Shown here: one piece after another, positions 22,991 through 34,456 of the stretch
Layout of the letters: each line of letters opens with the position of its first letter
How positions within the stretch are numbered: the stretch's first letter is position 1
Source of the DNA: Augochlora pura
Taxonomy: Eukaryota > Arthropoda > Insecta > Hymenoptera > Halictidae
NCBI RefSeq assembly: GCF_028453695.1
Contig: NC_135782.1
Location: forward strand, 13,875,190-13,939,189
DNA: 64,000 bases
Direction of reading: 5' to 3'
The notes under the pieces: model-generated
The model's database searches: none
What the model was told of the DNA's origin: nothing
Seen by the model: only the letters and a program-made list of their open reading frames with translations
Translations under genes and position numbers: made by a program

Positions 22991-23640
22991 ATTTAGAAAT
23001 ATAGCAATTAATAATGCAAGCACACGATAAATATAAAATTCCGTTTTCTTGTAAGAAATTATTGTGATCGGAAAACTTCGAATCAAAGTAATTGTAAGGA
23101 AAATGGTAAAGGGTTAAGAAATCTCCGATTACTGGAAACACTCCAGTCATTACAAAACAGAATTCGACGTGGCGTTGTTCAAAGCGACCAATTTTACGAT
23201 GTTTAAATTCGCTGGTGGTCGAATTCGTCGACGGTATCGTGTTTTAGCAGGAAATTCGCGGGCTAATTACGGACAGAAGACGAGCGTTTGCCGTTATAAT
23301 AGAACGAATGTTACTCTGGATAACGGATTATAAACATTGTAATTACGGCATGAAATACACATTAATTAGATCGATCCGTAATTTATTATGAAATTATAAT
23401 ACTGCGCTGTTTCAAGGTATATAACATTATACTTAGTACGAGTATCGATTATACCGTGATTTGGCACAGTATGGCGTTCGTATAATAAGCTTAATTGTAA
23501 TGAAGAGCGCACGTGGACCCGTGGAATAAAAATTGCGCCAGTTGGCTCGATTATCATATCAACGATTCTGGTCGCGATCAATTCAATTTCTTATCGTTTA
23601 TTCGCTTTGCGAGATAGATACTGCTGTGTCTGATCAATGC
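22991..23640. other. No gene seen; apparently unique DNA
   Basis: Non-repetitive, moderately AT-rich. No supported coding or RNA feature. Confidence 0.5.
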
Positions 23641-24060
23641 GGTACTTATCTACTGATCAAAGTAGTGAGATATAAAACAATAAATATTTGTACAAATTTT
23701 ATTTTACATTGTATTACTATTTTACATTATATTAGTGTACATTAAATTGTATTAATATTTTATATTATATTATTATTTAGTAGCCATTATCTACTGATCA
23801 ATGTAGTGAGATATAAAAGAATAGATATTTGTACAAATTTTATTTTACACTATATTACTATTTTACATTATTTTACTATCTCACATTATATTACTATTTT
23901 ACATTATTTTGCTATGTTACATTATATTACTATTTTACATTATTTTGCTATGTTACATTACTTTGCTATGTTTTTCACTGTGTTACATTATATTACTATT
24001 TTACCTTATATTACTGTCTTACATTATGTTACTATTTTATATTATATTATTGTTTATTTT
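23641..24060. repeat. Tandem duplication of about 140 bp plus TATTACTATTTTACAT microsatellite
   Basis: TTATCTACTGATCAA(A/T)GTAGTGAG followed by ATAAAA and ATTTGTACAAATTTTATTT occurs at 23647 and 23788. From 23860 to 24055 the words TTACATTATATTACTATTT repeat with a period near 20 bp. Tyrosine/leucine-rich frames here are artefacts. Confidence 0.85.
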
Positions 24061-24363
24061 AAATTTTACAAATATTGTATAAGAATAGACATTTATTGCA
24101 CGATATTCTGTAAGAATTATTTTGTCAATATTTAGTAACATTTATTTTATCAACTAATACCTCGTCCATAACTCAATACTTCATACATCCGCGAAAATTA
24201 AATTATCTCGGCATATATCACAATATAAAAAAATTAATAATTACAGTTATTTTGTTACCGACAAACGATCCTCTCAAACGAACAATACCCACAATTTTTA
24301 TAAAAATTTTGCAACGGAAAGCGAAGACCATAACGAAAGCCAGACGCATCGACCAATAAAATT
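24061..24363. other. No gene seen
   Basis: AT-rich, non-repetitive. Nothing supportable. Confidence 0.5.
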
Positions 24364-24937
24364 AGAGAGAGAGAGAGAGACTAGGAGACTGAGAGTGAGA
24401 GAGAGAGAGGAAGAAAGATACTGAGAGACAGATAGAGAGAGAGAGGGAGAGAGAGTGACGGAGAGAGAGAGGGAGAGAGAGAGAGAGAGGGAGACGGAGA
24501 CAGAAACATAGAGAGAGAGAGAGACTGGGAGACTGAGAGCTGGAGAAAGAGACGGAGAGCGAGAGAGACGGAGAGAGAAACATAGAAAGAGAGAGAGAAA
24601 GACTGAGAGACGGATAGAGGGAGAGAGAGAGAGACGGAGATGGTAACAGATAGAGAGAAAGAGAGGGGGAGAGAAAGACTGAGAGGCGAAGAGAGAGAGA
24701 GTGACAAAGAGAGAGAGAGAGGGAGAGAGAGAGAGAGGGAGAGAGAGAGAGGGAGAGAGAGAGAGAGACTGGGAGACTGAGAGATGTAGAAAGAGTCGGA
24801 TAGAGAAAGAGAGAGAGACGGAGAGAGAAACATAGAGAGAGAGAGACCGAGAGAGAAACATAGAAAGAGAGAGAGGGAGAGACTGGGAGACGGATAGAGA
24901 GTGAGAGAGACTGTGAGGCGGGAAGAGAGAGAGAGGG
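24364..24937. repeat. GA-rich microsatellite (about 570 bp)
   Basis: (GA)n with interspersed GAC, GGGAGA and ACATAGA words. Loose higher-order repeats such as GAGACTGGGAGACTGAGAG recur. Its long Ser/Leu frames on the minus strand are artefacts. Confidence 0.97.
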
Positions 24938-25319
24938 GGGGGGCAGAACGTTCGCGATCCATCTGTCCTGTAATTACGGCCGCTTCAAATTTGAATCCCG
25001 TTTTTCAAGAGTGCACTGTCACCCGCGGCCTGTCTTTGCGCTGCGCTCACATAAGCAATATCGTAATTAAGGGAAATGAGCGGCGCACGCGTCAGCATAA
25101 CTCAACGTTACAGTGCCTCCGTCGCACGGCGCGCGGACAAAAGCTTAATATAAATTTATACGCATTATTAACCTCTGCCTTCTGTCGAGCCACCGGTAAA
25201 CCACCGTAAAAACACAGTGCCGGCCAAGCTTTGCAACTATGCCGAACATACTGTCGCAATTCTACGACGGTGATTCGGTATACTAATTCCTCTGTACGAC
25301 GCTGATGCTCGAAAATTGT
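24938..25319. other. No gene seen; CpG-rich
   Basis: GC-rich island (24940-25210) after the GA tract. No recognised product in the 102-codon plus frame. Confidence 0.45.
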
Positions 25320-25700
25320 TCGGTAATTGGTTCTAAATTTTTAGGAACAATTTGTTTCTGACAAAATTAATTTTAAATTTTATTATAACTATAGTAATTG
25401 ATTCAAAGTTTTATTCTGGTATTTTTGAAAATTTTTAAGAATAATTTATTCCTGACAATATTAATTTTAAATTTAATTGTGACTATAATAATAAGTAATT
25501 GATTCAAAATTTTATTCTGCAATTTATTGAAAATTTTTAAGAACAATTTGTTCACGACAAAGTTAATTTTAAATTTAATTGTAACATGTAATTGGTTCAA
25601 ATTACTTTTCTGGAATTTTTAGGAACAACTTGTTTCTGTAAGAATTTATTTTAAATTTAATTGTAACTAATATGTAAGTGGTTCAAAATTCTTTCCTGAA
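25320..25700. repeat. Tandem repeat, unit about 90-100 bp
   Basis: TTGATTCAAAATTTTATTCTG or its variants near 25326, 25397, 25498, 25582 and 25680, each followed by a TTTTTAAGAACAATTTGTT segment and a TTAATTTTAAATTTAATTGT segment. Confidence 0.78.
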
Positions 25701-25993
25701 ATGAAATAAATATAGTCAGTGACATTTTGTGGTAGTTAAGATATTAAAAAAATTAGTGTATAATAAAACTTCTAATTAGATTGACTAAATGTAAAAAAAA
25801 AATACAAATAGGTGGCGGATATTTTAATTGTATATAAAAATCACAAGTGCAGTAGTTATTTAAACATTTTCATACAAAACCAACTCGCGCAAATAAACGA
25901 TTAAGAAACTGAAACATTGACGTTTTGAAATTTTGAGAATTAAAAGAATAACCAAATTTTGGAATTTTAAAAATTAAAAAATTAACAAAATTT
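25701..25993. other. No gene seen
   Basis: AT-rich DNA leading into the solo LTR. Confidence 0.5.
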
Positions 25994-25997
25994 TGGA

Positions 25998-26796
25998 TGT
26001 TACGTACGGAGATTACTCCCGACGTTTTTTCTGCTCCTTCTTGAGGGTTTAAGCTAGCTAACGTCGGCCGGGAGCACGGTTCCGCGATCATAATGGTCTT
26101 CTAACGGACGTCAGTTTAAGGGCTGGGACCACATGTCACTGTATCATCCGCGGTGTAAGCCCCCACGATTCAAACATCAAAAATGTTTAGTCTTCCGACA
26201 AACGCCAGCCTAAGGGCTGGGACCACCTGTTTCCGAGTCACTGTATCATCTGCGGTGTAGGCCCCCACGATTCAAACATCAGAAATGTTTAGTCTCCTAA
26301 CGGACGCCAGTTTAAGGGCTGGGACCACGTGTCACTGTATCATCCGCGGGATGATCTGGTCACGTAGGCCCAGTCCCCACTACCAAATATTCTAGTTCAG
26401 CCGAATATAAAAGGGACAAGTTTTTTCTTCTCATTTTCAGTTTCAAGTCAAATCGCGACGCGAGACGTAGCAAGATCGAGCCGAGTTCTCCTTCGAGCAA
26501 TAGTTAACCCCCGCCGACTTGGTGCGTAAACCAGGGAGCGTGTCTTAGGACCATCGCCAATCTTACACTACACTCATACACTTGTAATAGATTGAAGTTG
26601 TTAAATTATATTAGTTTTACTTTCAATTCAGTGTACAACCTTATTTCATTCCATCTCCCAGTTCGAGTCAGTTGTTGGTAACGATCTCACAAAGATACAC
26701 CTTTGCCGCTCGAGGTGTATCAATTAATATTTCTTTCGAAGTTACGAGGCAAATCTAACATCCGGCCACGTGTGCAGTGGCCCTCGGCTCGTAACA
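25998..26796 (+). mobile_element. Solo LTR, copy 1
   Basis: Begins TGTTACGTACGGAGATTA and ends GGCTCGTAACA, with the TG...CA ends of an LTR. It is flanked on both sides by TGGA (25994-25997 and 26797-26800), a 4-bp target duplication. A TATAAAAG box at 26406 and the following GACGCGAGACGTAGCAAG segment look like promoter and transcript start. No retrotransposon coding region adjoins it, so this is a recombined solo LTR, probably Ty3/gypsy-like; class unproven. Orientation follows the TATA box. Confidence 0.88.
26094..26345 (+). repeat. Tandem repeat in the upstream part of solo LTR 1
   Basis: TAAGGGCTGGGACCAC begins near 26117, 26212 and 26312, each followed by (T)GTCACTGTATCATC(C/T)GCGG. 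The intervening ACGATTCAAACATCA and AAATGTTTAGTCT segments occur twice. The second LTR copy lacks this expansion. Confidence 0.85.
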
Positions 26797-26800
26797 TGGA

Positions 26801-27509
26801 ATTTTAAAAATTAAAAAATTGAAGAAATTTTTGAAATTTTTGAAATTTCCAAAATGCAAATCAACACTTTTTCTCCCGCCAAAAATACTAATCGTTCAAC
26901 GAACGATTCGGTCGGATTGCGACGCGCGCGACGTTCTTTTCCGTAGGATTTACAACCGCAGAAGCGATCCCACCGTTTCCGTTCTTTCTCTTTCTCCGTC
27001 TTAACGTTTCGTCCGTTCCAAGCGTAAGTTCAGCGGGGATTTAACGAGCCGCGATTCGCTCGGTAATGTTATTGTCTTCCTCCGATCGTAAAAAAGAAGT
27101 CACCGTTATCAATTCGCCGTTCGGCGTTCCCCCGTTCTACCCGCGCCCCGATACGCCGAGAGAGGGTAGTTGACACGAGGGGTGGATCCGAGCGAAAGTA
27201 ATTCAAAGTAATTGTGAATCGCGATCGTAAAATCTGGGACTCGTCTCTCGCAGTTTTTCCGAGGAGAACAAAATCTACTCCGATCGAACTTCCTCCATTC
27301 GCGTATTGATGTAATCGGGTTAATCAGTCGATTGATTGCAGGGAACATGAACTTCTCAAATCTAGTTTTATTTGAGATTTTTAATTTTATAGTTTCTCTA
27401 ATGTTTTACTCGACCGTTTAAGTACAATTTCGTAGTTTAATATGTATACGATTTTTGTGCTTAAAGCCACATATTATAGTAAATTATATTATTAATTTAA
27501 TATAGTAGA
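26801..27509. other. No gene seen; unique DNA between the two LTRs
   Basis: CpG-rich at 26890-27340, AT-rich after. It does not resemble retrotransposon internal sequence (no primer-binding site after LTR 1, no gag/pol frames). Together with their different target duplications, this means the LTRs are two insertions and not one element. Confidence 0.65.
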
Positions 27510-27513
27510 ATGT

Positions 27514-28529
27514 GTTACGTACGGAGATTTTCTCCCGACGTTTTTCCTTTCTTCTCGAAGGCATACGCTAAATAACGTCGGCGGGGAACAACGGCCCATT
27601 CATTCCAAAAATAGAACGCCTAATCTACCATATGGGGCGCGAGTCCAAAGGGCCACACATCCCCGATTCTTAGACCCATCCGCGGCGTGAATTCGGTCAC
27701 GTAGGCCCAGCCCCCACTACCGAATTTTCCAGTTTCCACCGCGTATAAAAGGGCTGAGATTTCTCTTCTCAGCGGGCAGTTTCAAATCAAATCGTGACGC
27801 GAGACGTAGCAAGATCGAGCCCAGTTCTCCTTCGAGCAATAGTTAACCCCCGCCGACTTGGTGCGAAAACCAGGAAGCGTGTCTTAGGACCATCGCGAAT
27901 CATATACTACACTTACGCACTTGTAACAGACTGAAGTTGTTAGATTATATTAGTTTACTTTCAATTCAGTGTACAAGTTATTTTATTCCATCTCCCAGTT
28001 CGAGTCAGTTGTTGGTAACGATCTCACAAAGATACACCTTTACCGCTCGAGGTGTATCAAGTAATATTTCTTTGAAGTTGCGAGCCAAAATTAGAGTCAA
28101 TCAAAAACCCCATTACCCAACTGAGGTGGCGACCCGGTGATTCAATAGGCACCGGCCAGTCCACGAACCCTTTACCTCTACACCCAGGTGGCGACCCGGT
28201 GATGCAATAGGCACCGGCCAGTCCACGCAATCTCCAACCTTTACACCTAAGGCGGCGACCCGGTGATGCAATAGGCACCGGCCAGTCCGTGAAATATCCC
28301 TACACCTAGGTGGCGACCCGTTGATGCAATAGGCAACGGCCAGTCCACGCAATTTCCTCCTATGCGGCGACCCGTTGATGAAATAGGCAACGGCAAGTCC
28401 GTGAAACACATCCTATAAGGTGGCGACCCGGTGATGCAATAGGCACCGGTCAGTCCACGAAATCCTACCAAATTTCCGCACAAATCATTTACCTCCGGCC
28501 ACGTGTGCAGTGGCCCTCGGCTCGTAACA
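27514..28529 (+). mobile_element. Solo LTR, copy 2, same family
   Basis: Begins TGTTACGTACGGAGATT and ends GGCTCGTAACA, flanked by AATG on both sides (27510-27513 and 28530-28533). TATAAAAG at 27744, followed by GACGCGAGACGTAGCAAG as in copy 1. The central 330 bp are highly similar to copy 1. It lacks the upstream expansion of copy 1 but has its own minisatellite near the 3' end, bringing it to 1016 bp against 799 bp. Confidence 0.9.
28125..28475. repeat. Minisatellite in solo LTR 2 (54-64-bp units, six copies)
   Basis: GGTGGCGACCCGGTGATGCA-type unit starts at 28125, 28187, 28251, 28309, about 28363 and 28419. The core GCGACCCGGTGATGCAATAG is followed by GCACCGGCCAGTCC and a variable AT-rich tail. 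Absent from LTR 1. Repeat-spacer regularity superficially resembles CRISPR, but unit length and tails vary and the host is a eukaryotic LTR. Confidence 0.93.
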
Positions 28530-28533
28530 AATG

Positions 28534-28960
28534 CAATGTAATACAATTGTATAGTATAGTATAATAAATTATAATATGATATAATATAATATATTATAAT
28601 GCGACAGTGCAATATAGTATAGCATATTGTAGCATAGCATAACATAGTATAGCATAGTATAGCATAATATAGTATAGTATAACATAGTATATTATAATAT
28701 AATGTAATAGTGAATATAGTATAGCATCCTATAATAGAATATAATGTAATAATGCAATATAGTATAGTATGGCATACCATAATATAGTATAGCATAGTAT
28801 ACCATAGCATAGTATGGTATAGCATAGTATGGCATAGCATAGAATGGCATAGCATAATATAGCATAGCATAGTACTGCGTAGCATAGGATAATATAGTAT
28901 AGTATAGCATAGTATAATGAAATATAATGTATCATAATACATTATATATTCACATTCCAC
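28534..28960. repeat. TATAGCATAG microsatellite
   Basis: About 400 bp of TATAGTATAGCATAG-type pentamer-based repeats, starting four bases after the LTR 2 target duplication. Tyrosine-rich open frames on the minus strand are repeat artefacts. Confidence 0.95.
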
Positions 28961-29989
28961 GTTCTCTACATTACAGCACCCTTTCATTGAGTGCATATAA
29001 CATTAAAAAAAAACAGTGAAAATACAAAATTAGAAAATAATAACAGAAATATAGAAAAATAAAAAGATAATAAAAATGTAGAAACATAATAACAAATAAA
29101 GATATAAAAAAGAAAAAAGAAAAAAGAAAAGTGAAAGTAGAAAAAATACAAAAATAAAAAAAAAGTGAGGAATTAAAAAATTGTAAAAAATTCTAAATGA
29201 ATAATATTTATTGAAAAAAATGCAATTCTCGATCGCATTGAACATAACCTGAATCCATTCGATAATACAGCCTTAACTTTGATGGATAAGTGCGCGTGGA
29301 TTTGAAATCGAGCGTGCAATTTGGCAAAATGGAGAGCGCAAAAGTTAATTAAAAGTTAATATACAATTCCATGGGATTTTTCGCGCAGCGACGCCCATTA
29401 AAGGAGAAAATACAATTTTAGCAGGAACGAAAAACAGCTGATTGATGGATTGACGAAAGCAGAAACATAAAACGGAAAATGCAATCTCTCTTTTTCAATG
29501 GACGCGTTTGTTGCGCAAAGAAAAAAAAGAAAAAGTATTCCGACCGACAAATTTCAAATGAAATTTTCTGAAATGTTTCATTACCGGAAGTACGTACACG
29601 AAGTATAAAAATTCAGGTTTCGGCGGACCTGTGCTCGCGCGCGCGCGCGCTAAATATGACTTCGCGCGATTTTCAGGTTAACCAAAGTTCTTCGAAGGTT
29701 GTGTTCGTAAAATCATTTTTTTTTTTTAAATATGGATTCATTGTTGTTTGTTGGTTATTAATTATATTGGGTGTCCAGAAAGTATAAGAATTTATATTGA
29801 ATTATGTTGCATTCATTTAAATTGTATTTCTTTGAAAAATCAAGTAAAATTTAAATTTTTATTAAAAACATGCTGTAATTACATTTGCCCCTTGTTTAAA
29901 TTCATTGATGATAATAAAATGTTAAAAATCTGTTGAAGAAATAAAATATTAAAAATCTGGTACACCTTAAATTTGTAGTAAAAATGTAT
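28961..29989. other. No gene seen; A-rich then unique
   Basis: Adenine-rich at 29000-29220; CpG-alternating GCGCGCGC at 29637-29650. The remainder is AT-rich with TTGGGTGTCCAGAAAGTAT near 29767, a possible worn transposon end. Confidence 0.5.
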
Positions 29990-30850
29990 TATTAGTAATC
30001 ATAATTCGAATTTCCATTAAAAGCGTTACAATATAAATTTTTATTAGGAATCTGCTACAATATAAATTTTTATTAAGAATCTGCTTCGATGGAAATTTTT
30101 ATTAGAAATCTGCTTCAATATAAATTTTTATTTCAAATCTGCTAAAATAAAAATTTTCATAAAAAATCTGCTTCAATTTAAATTTTTATTAAAAATCTTC
30201 TACAATTAAAATTTTTATTAAAAATCTGCTACAATTAAAATTCTTATTACAGATTTACTCCAATCTAAATTTCTATTAGAAATATATTTCACAATTAAAA
30301 TAAAAATTCTACAATTAAAATTCTTATTTCAAATCCACTCCAATCTAAATTCTTATTACAAATCCACTCCAATCTAAAGTTTTATTACAAATACATTTTA
30401 ACTGAATAAGATTTCCTGTTTAATCTTTATAATTACAACATCTACAGATATCTATTATAACTAAAATCTCTATTAAAAATTATTTACAATTTAAATCCCT
30501 ATTAATAATCATGTATAATATAAATCCCTACTAAAAATCATGTACAATATAAATCCCTATACAATTAAAATCATTTGCAATATTAATTCCTATTAGAAAT
30601 CATTTGCAATATAAGTCCCTATAGAATTTAAATCATTTGCAATATTAATTCCTATTAAAAGTCATTTACAATATAAATCCCTATAGAATTAAAATAATTC
30701 CTATGAAAAATCATTTCCAATTTAAATTCCTATTAAAAATCTTTTCTAATATAAATCCCTATTAAAAATCATTTGCAATTTAAATTCCTATTAAAAATCA
30801 TTTCCAACAAATAAAATTTCAATGAAAAAACCACTGCAATTTAATTTTCT
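29990..30850. repeat. 29-bp tandem array (about 29 units)
   Basis: TCTGCT-type landmarks at 30051, 30080, 30109, 30138, 30167, 30196 and 30225 are exactly 29 bp apart. The unit reads like AATCTGCTACAATTTAAATT plus TTTATTAAA. From about 30460 the unit shifts to AATCATTTGCAATATAAATC plus CCTATTAAA, also 29 bp. Two subfamilies share one phase. Confidence 0.92.
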
Positions 30851-31482
30851 ATTAAAAAAATTAGCACGTAGGTGAGGCGTGGACCATATTCATGCCCTGA
30901 TTGGTCAGCGTTTAACGCGAAAAACTCGTCAACGAATCGTTCCTCAACATTCTCTTAAAGAAAAGTGTCGCTTCGAATCACCATAAGAATCTCTTGTTAC
31001 CCCTTTCGGGGTGTAACTTGCGCACACGGAGGCTTCCGTATTGTTCATATAAAAAAAGAAAATTCGGATCATAGAACGTTAATAAATCGGCCACGCTCTG
31101 GCGGTATAAAATCCCCGTCGGTGAAGCGTACACAATTCACCGTGGAAAGATCTGCATGGCGCCCCGTACGCGCACCCCTATTTTCTCCGTCTCTGTGTTC
31201 GGTCCTTTATGGGCCAATGAAGCAACCTCGTAAAATCATGCGCTTCCCTCCACGGCTACGTGCCGCGATTCGTCTCCTTATTACATGGTGCTCTGTTTTT
31301 CGGAATTGGGGGGGGGGGGGGGGCAAGTAATTTTTTTTACACACGGCGATCCGGTCGTTGGTTCGACGTTATTTGGTCTGTTTCGAACGAGTACATATTT
31401 ACTTAGGATAATTATTCGAATGAGTCGTGTTTAGATGGGTAATTTATTTCAGACATTCGATGATTTTAATATTCGACATCAA
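30851..31482. other. No gene seen; CpG-rich with 16-G run
   Basis: Includes ATTGGTCAGCGTTTAACG (30899), similar to a hairpin arm at 34445, and a G-run at 31308-31323. The 121-codon plus frame (30965-31330) matches nothing and ends in the G-run. Confidence 0.45.
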
Positions 31483-32480
31483 TTATCCAAGTGATTCGAA
31501 TAATTCGATTGATTCTTCATTTTGGTTATTTGCGAACTACGAATAATTCGGATTGTTCGAATAATTCTTTATTCTGGTAATTTGTGAACTGCGAATAATT
31601 CGGATTATTCGCATAGTTCTCCATTCTAGCAATTTGTGAACTACAAATAATTCGTATTATTCGAATAATTCTTTATTCTAGTAATTAGTGAACTACAAAT
31701 AATTCGTATTATTCGTATAATTCTTTATTCTAGTAATTTGTGAACTACAAATAATTCGTATTATTCGAATAATTCTTCATTATAGTGAATCGTTATCTAT
31801 GAATAATTCGCATTTTTCGAATAATTCTTTACTTTAGTAATTTGTAAGCTACGAATAATACGAATTGTTCGAGTGATTATTCATTCGAATAATTCTTACA
31901 TTTCTCTATTTAAATAATTCGTGTAATTCAATAATTTTTTTAAGTTAAATAATTCGAATAATTTGAATAATGTTTATACTAATTCTTTAACTGACTGATT
32001 CATTATTCGAATAATGGGAAGTATTTCAAAAATTTTTGGATGATTCTTTATTTTAAATAATTCGAACAATTCTAACAATTTCAATTACTCTTTATTCGAA
32101 TAATTCTAATGACTCTTTATTCTAATAATTCACATCACTCTCTATTCGAATAATTCGCAGCACTATATATTTGACTAATTCGAGCAATACCAAGAATTTG
32201 AATAACTCTTTATTCGATTGATTTGAGCAATTCCAACAGTTTGAATCTCTCTTTATCCGAATAAATGATCCTTCTTCGCATAATTCGAACAATTCCAACA
32301 ATCCGAATAATTCCAAAGATTATTGGAACGTCAGTAACAATCCGAATAATTCCAAAGATTATTGGAACGTCAGTAACAATCCGAATGATGTCTTATTCAA
32401 ATAATCCGATTAATTCAAATAATTCAAATATTTCGAAAAATTCAGTAACTCCAATAATTCATAAAATTCAAAATATTCAT
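31483..32480. repeat. 52-bp tandem array grading into AATAATTCG repeats
   Basis: GTGAACTAC or a close variant ahead of (G/A)AATAATTCG is phased at 31535, 31587, 31639, 31691 and 31743, exactly 52 bp apart, with unit content AATTCTTTATTCTAGTAATT. To the right (31850-32480) the array decays into loosely repeated AATAATTCGAATAATTC words. Confidence 0.9.
32299..32376. repeat. Recent 39-bp exact duplication
   Basis: Two identical 39-bp copies in tandem, each holding TTCCAAAGATTATTGGAA with complementary TTCCAA/TTGGAA arms. Their identity contrasts with the worn array around them and implies recent slippage. Confidence 0.9.
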
Positions 32481-34402
32481 TATTTGAATAATTAAAAAAG
32501 TAACATTAAAAAGAGGATTATGACTAAAAAAAAATTTGAAAAATTATAACTAAAAATCATGAAAATCGAATCGTCTGCGCTGTGTTTGTAATCTTAAAGC
32601 TTGAAAAAACTTCGAAATCATTTGAAGGGACAAAATCGAATTCCCACAGCCCACACAGTCCGGCGTTCGTGTGTCCTCTCGGGGATTACCGGGCTCACGG
32701 AACCGGTCGTAAGAGACACTTAAGCACGCGCTATACGGTGTCGAAACGTTCTTAAATGAATAGGGGTCGACTGCGAGTGTCCCGCGCTCGAATACCGGAA
32801 TCGAGAATCATGCTGTGATGCGACCGGGCGCGCGCGACCGCGTCGCTCGAGTGTCGACTTATAAATCGATCCGGAACTGTGCTCAACGAAATCTGAGATC
32901 GCCCGTGAGAGATACATTTTACCCCCCACCGCCATCACAGGTGATTTCCTTCGGCCTTTATCTTCGTTTTCCTTTTACTGGTGGCGCAACAGCTTCTTTC
33001 GTTGAGAGTCGGAATTCATGGAAGAACTGTTGTTGTTTTTTCCTTTCTTAAAATTATTATATATATAAGTTTATTTAATGGACTGAGCCTTTTGGTTACA
33101 GTTTGTTTCGAGATGATACTGTCTGCGGTTAAGTTTCTTTATTTTCGAACGAGGTATTATGTGAATTATTGTATTTGAGTAGCCCTAAAAATAATTTTTG
33201 AGCACGTATGCTATTCATAGATGTGGTATGTTAGGATCTAGATTAGGTTTGCGTTAGATTGCAAATTTGGGTTAGGTTACAAGTATAGTCTATTGATTTC
33301 GCATTAAAGACAAAGGAAGAAATTCATATGACATTCTAATATGTGCTTACGACGTGCAAGGGTTAAAATAAAATCACTCGGTCAAAAACTACCCCAAAAA
33401 TATTTCAAATTAACAGTGATAAATCCGAGAGTCATTAACCATTCTTCCACGATCGATAAAGACGGATTAGATTCGAATGGCTGGCGATTAGTTCCGCGTT
33501 CGCGCGTGAAATCGCCGGGAACGAATTTATTAGAATAATACGGGTCGCGCGTTTTAAATCGGCGGGGCGCGGCGACGGCGCGCGGCAAGCGCGCGGACGT
33601 CCGGCCGGCGGAAGCCGCGCGATGCAGACTGGGGCCGATAATCAACATATTAAGCGAACCGTTAATTATTAATTCTAATTTCCTCTCCAATGTTTAACGT
33701 ACTTATAACTCATTAACGCGCATTTAAAACATATATAAATCGGCCGTATTATGCGGCGCTTCCACCCGCCGATGTTTGAGAACATTACTTCTACTAAAAT
33801 ACCGTAATTAATTTATGCACGAACTTCGACAAATGTTTTCGCAGCGCAAACTCGACGGGATGAATAATAACGCGGAAGCCGTACAGTTTGCCGAAGATTT
33901 TGCGCGTCGTTGCGAGGAGCCCTCGCGCGAGAGTAACAACTGTTATAATCCGAACGACAAAAATCGTTTAGTAATAATCGCGATTAGGGTTACTTCCGGA
34001 ATTATGGTTAGGTATAATTAATTTTGAACATTGTCGAATTATTTCTGACTCTAATTGTTACCGATGGAATTTTGTTGGAGCTAAAAAAGTTGCGAACAAA
34101 ATTTATTATTGTTACTTATAACAATTACGAATTAACAAAATTTATTTCACTTGTTTATAACAATTATGAACGAACAGACTATATTTCAGTTGCTTACGAC
34201 GATTTTGAAGGAACAAAATTTATTTCATTTATAGTATTGTCATTACTATTACTATTATGTATTAATATATAAATAAAATTATTATGTATATAATAATTTT
34301 GTTGAATAAATAAGCAGAAGATTTGTTCTTTGCTAATAATTATTATCAGAAAGGTTTTTATTATTATTCAGATCGTAGTTATATATTAATATATATAACG
34401 TT
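32481..34402. other. No gene seen
   Basis: CpG-rich at 32640-32900 and 33530-33640, AT-rich elsewhere. Several 60-100-codon frames overlap in different phases with no recognisable motif. A weak diverged repeat TTTATTTCA-TTGTTTATAAC-AATTATGAACG is visible at 34090-34230. Confidence 0.45.
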
Positions 34403-34456
34403 GACCAATGAGACGCTCGATCTACTGGCGCAGGTTGAGCTCACCTCTCATTGGTC
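34403..34456. repeat. Inverted repeat with CCAAT motifs
   Basis: TTGACCAATGAGA (34408 region) pairs with TCTCATTGGTCA (34445 region). The loop includes the near-palindrome GGTTGAGCTCACC. The arms hold inverted CCAAT boxes. It may be a small fold-back element or a paired protein site. Confidence 0.65.

Noticed and set aside
24298..24962. 187- and 193-codon minus-strand frames
   Set aside because: Pure GA-microsatellite translations with Ser/Leu/Pro periodicity.
26650..28040. tRNA-like GTTCGAGTC words
   Set aside because: They occur in both LTR copies with no cloverleaf arms around them.
28125..28475. CRISPR-like repeat-spacer pattern
   Set aside because: Unit lengths and tails vary, there are no cas genes, and it lies inside a retrotransposon LTR of an insect-type genome.
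25998..28529. One LTR retrotransposon with two LTRs
   Set aside because: The DNA between is only 0.7 kb, lacks gag/pol and a primer-binding site, and each LTR has its own different target duplication.
28247..28996. 249-codon minus-strand frame with Tyr/Leu/Cys repeats
   Set aside because: It runs from a microsatellite across an LTR end into a minisatellite; it is not a protein gene.
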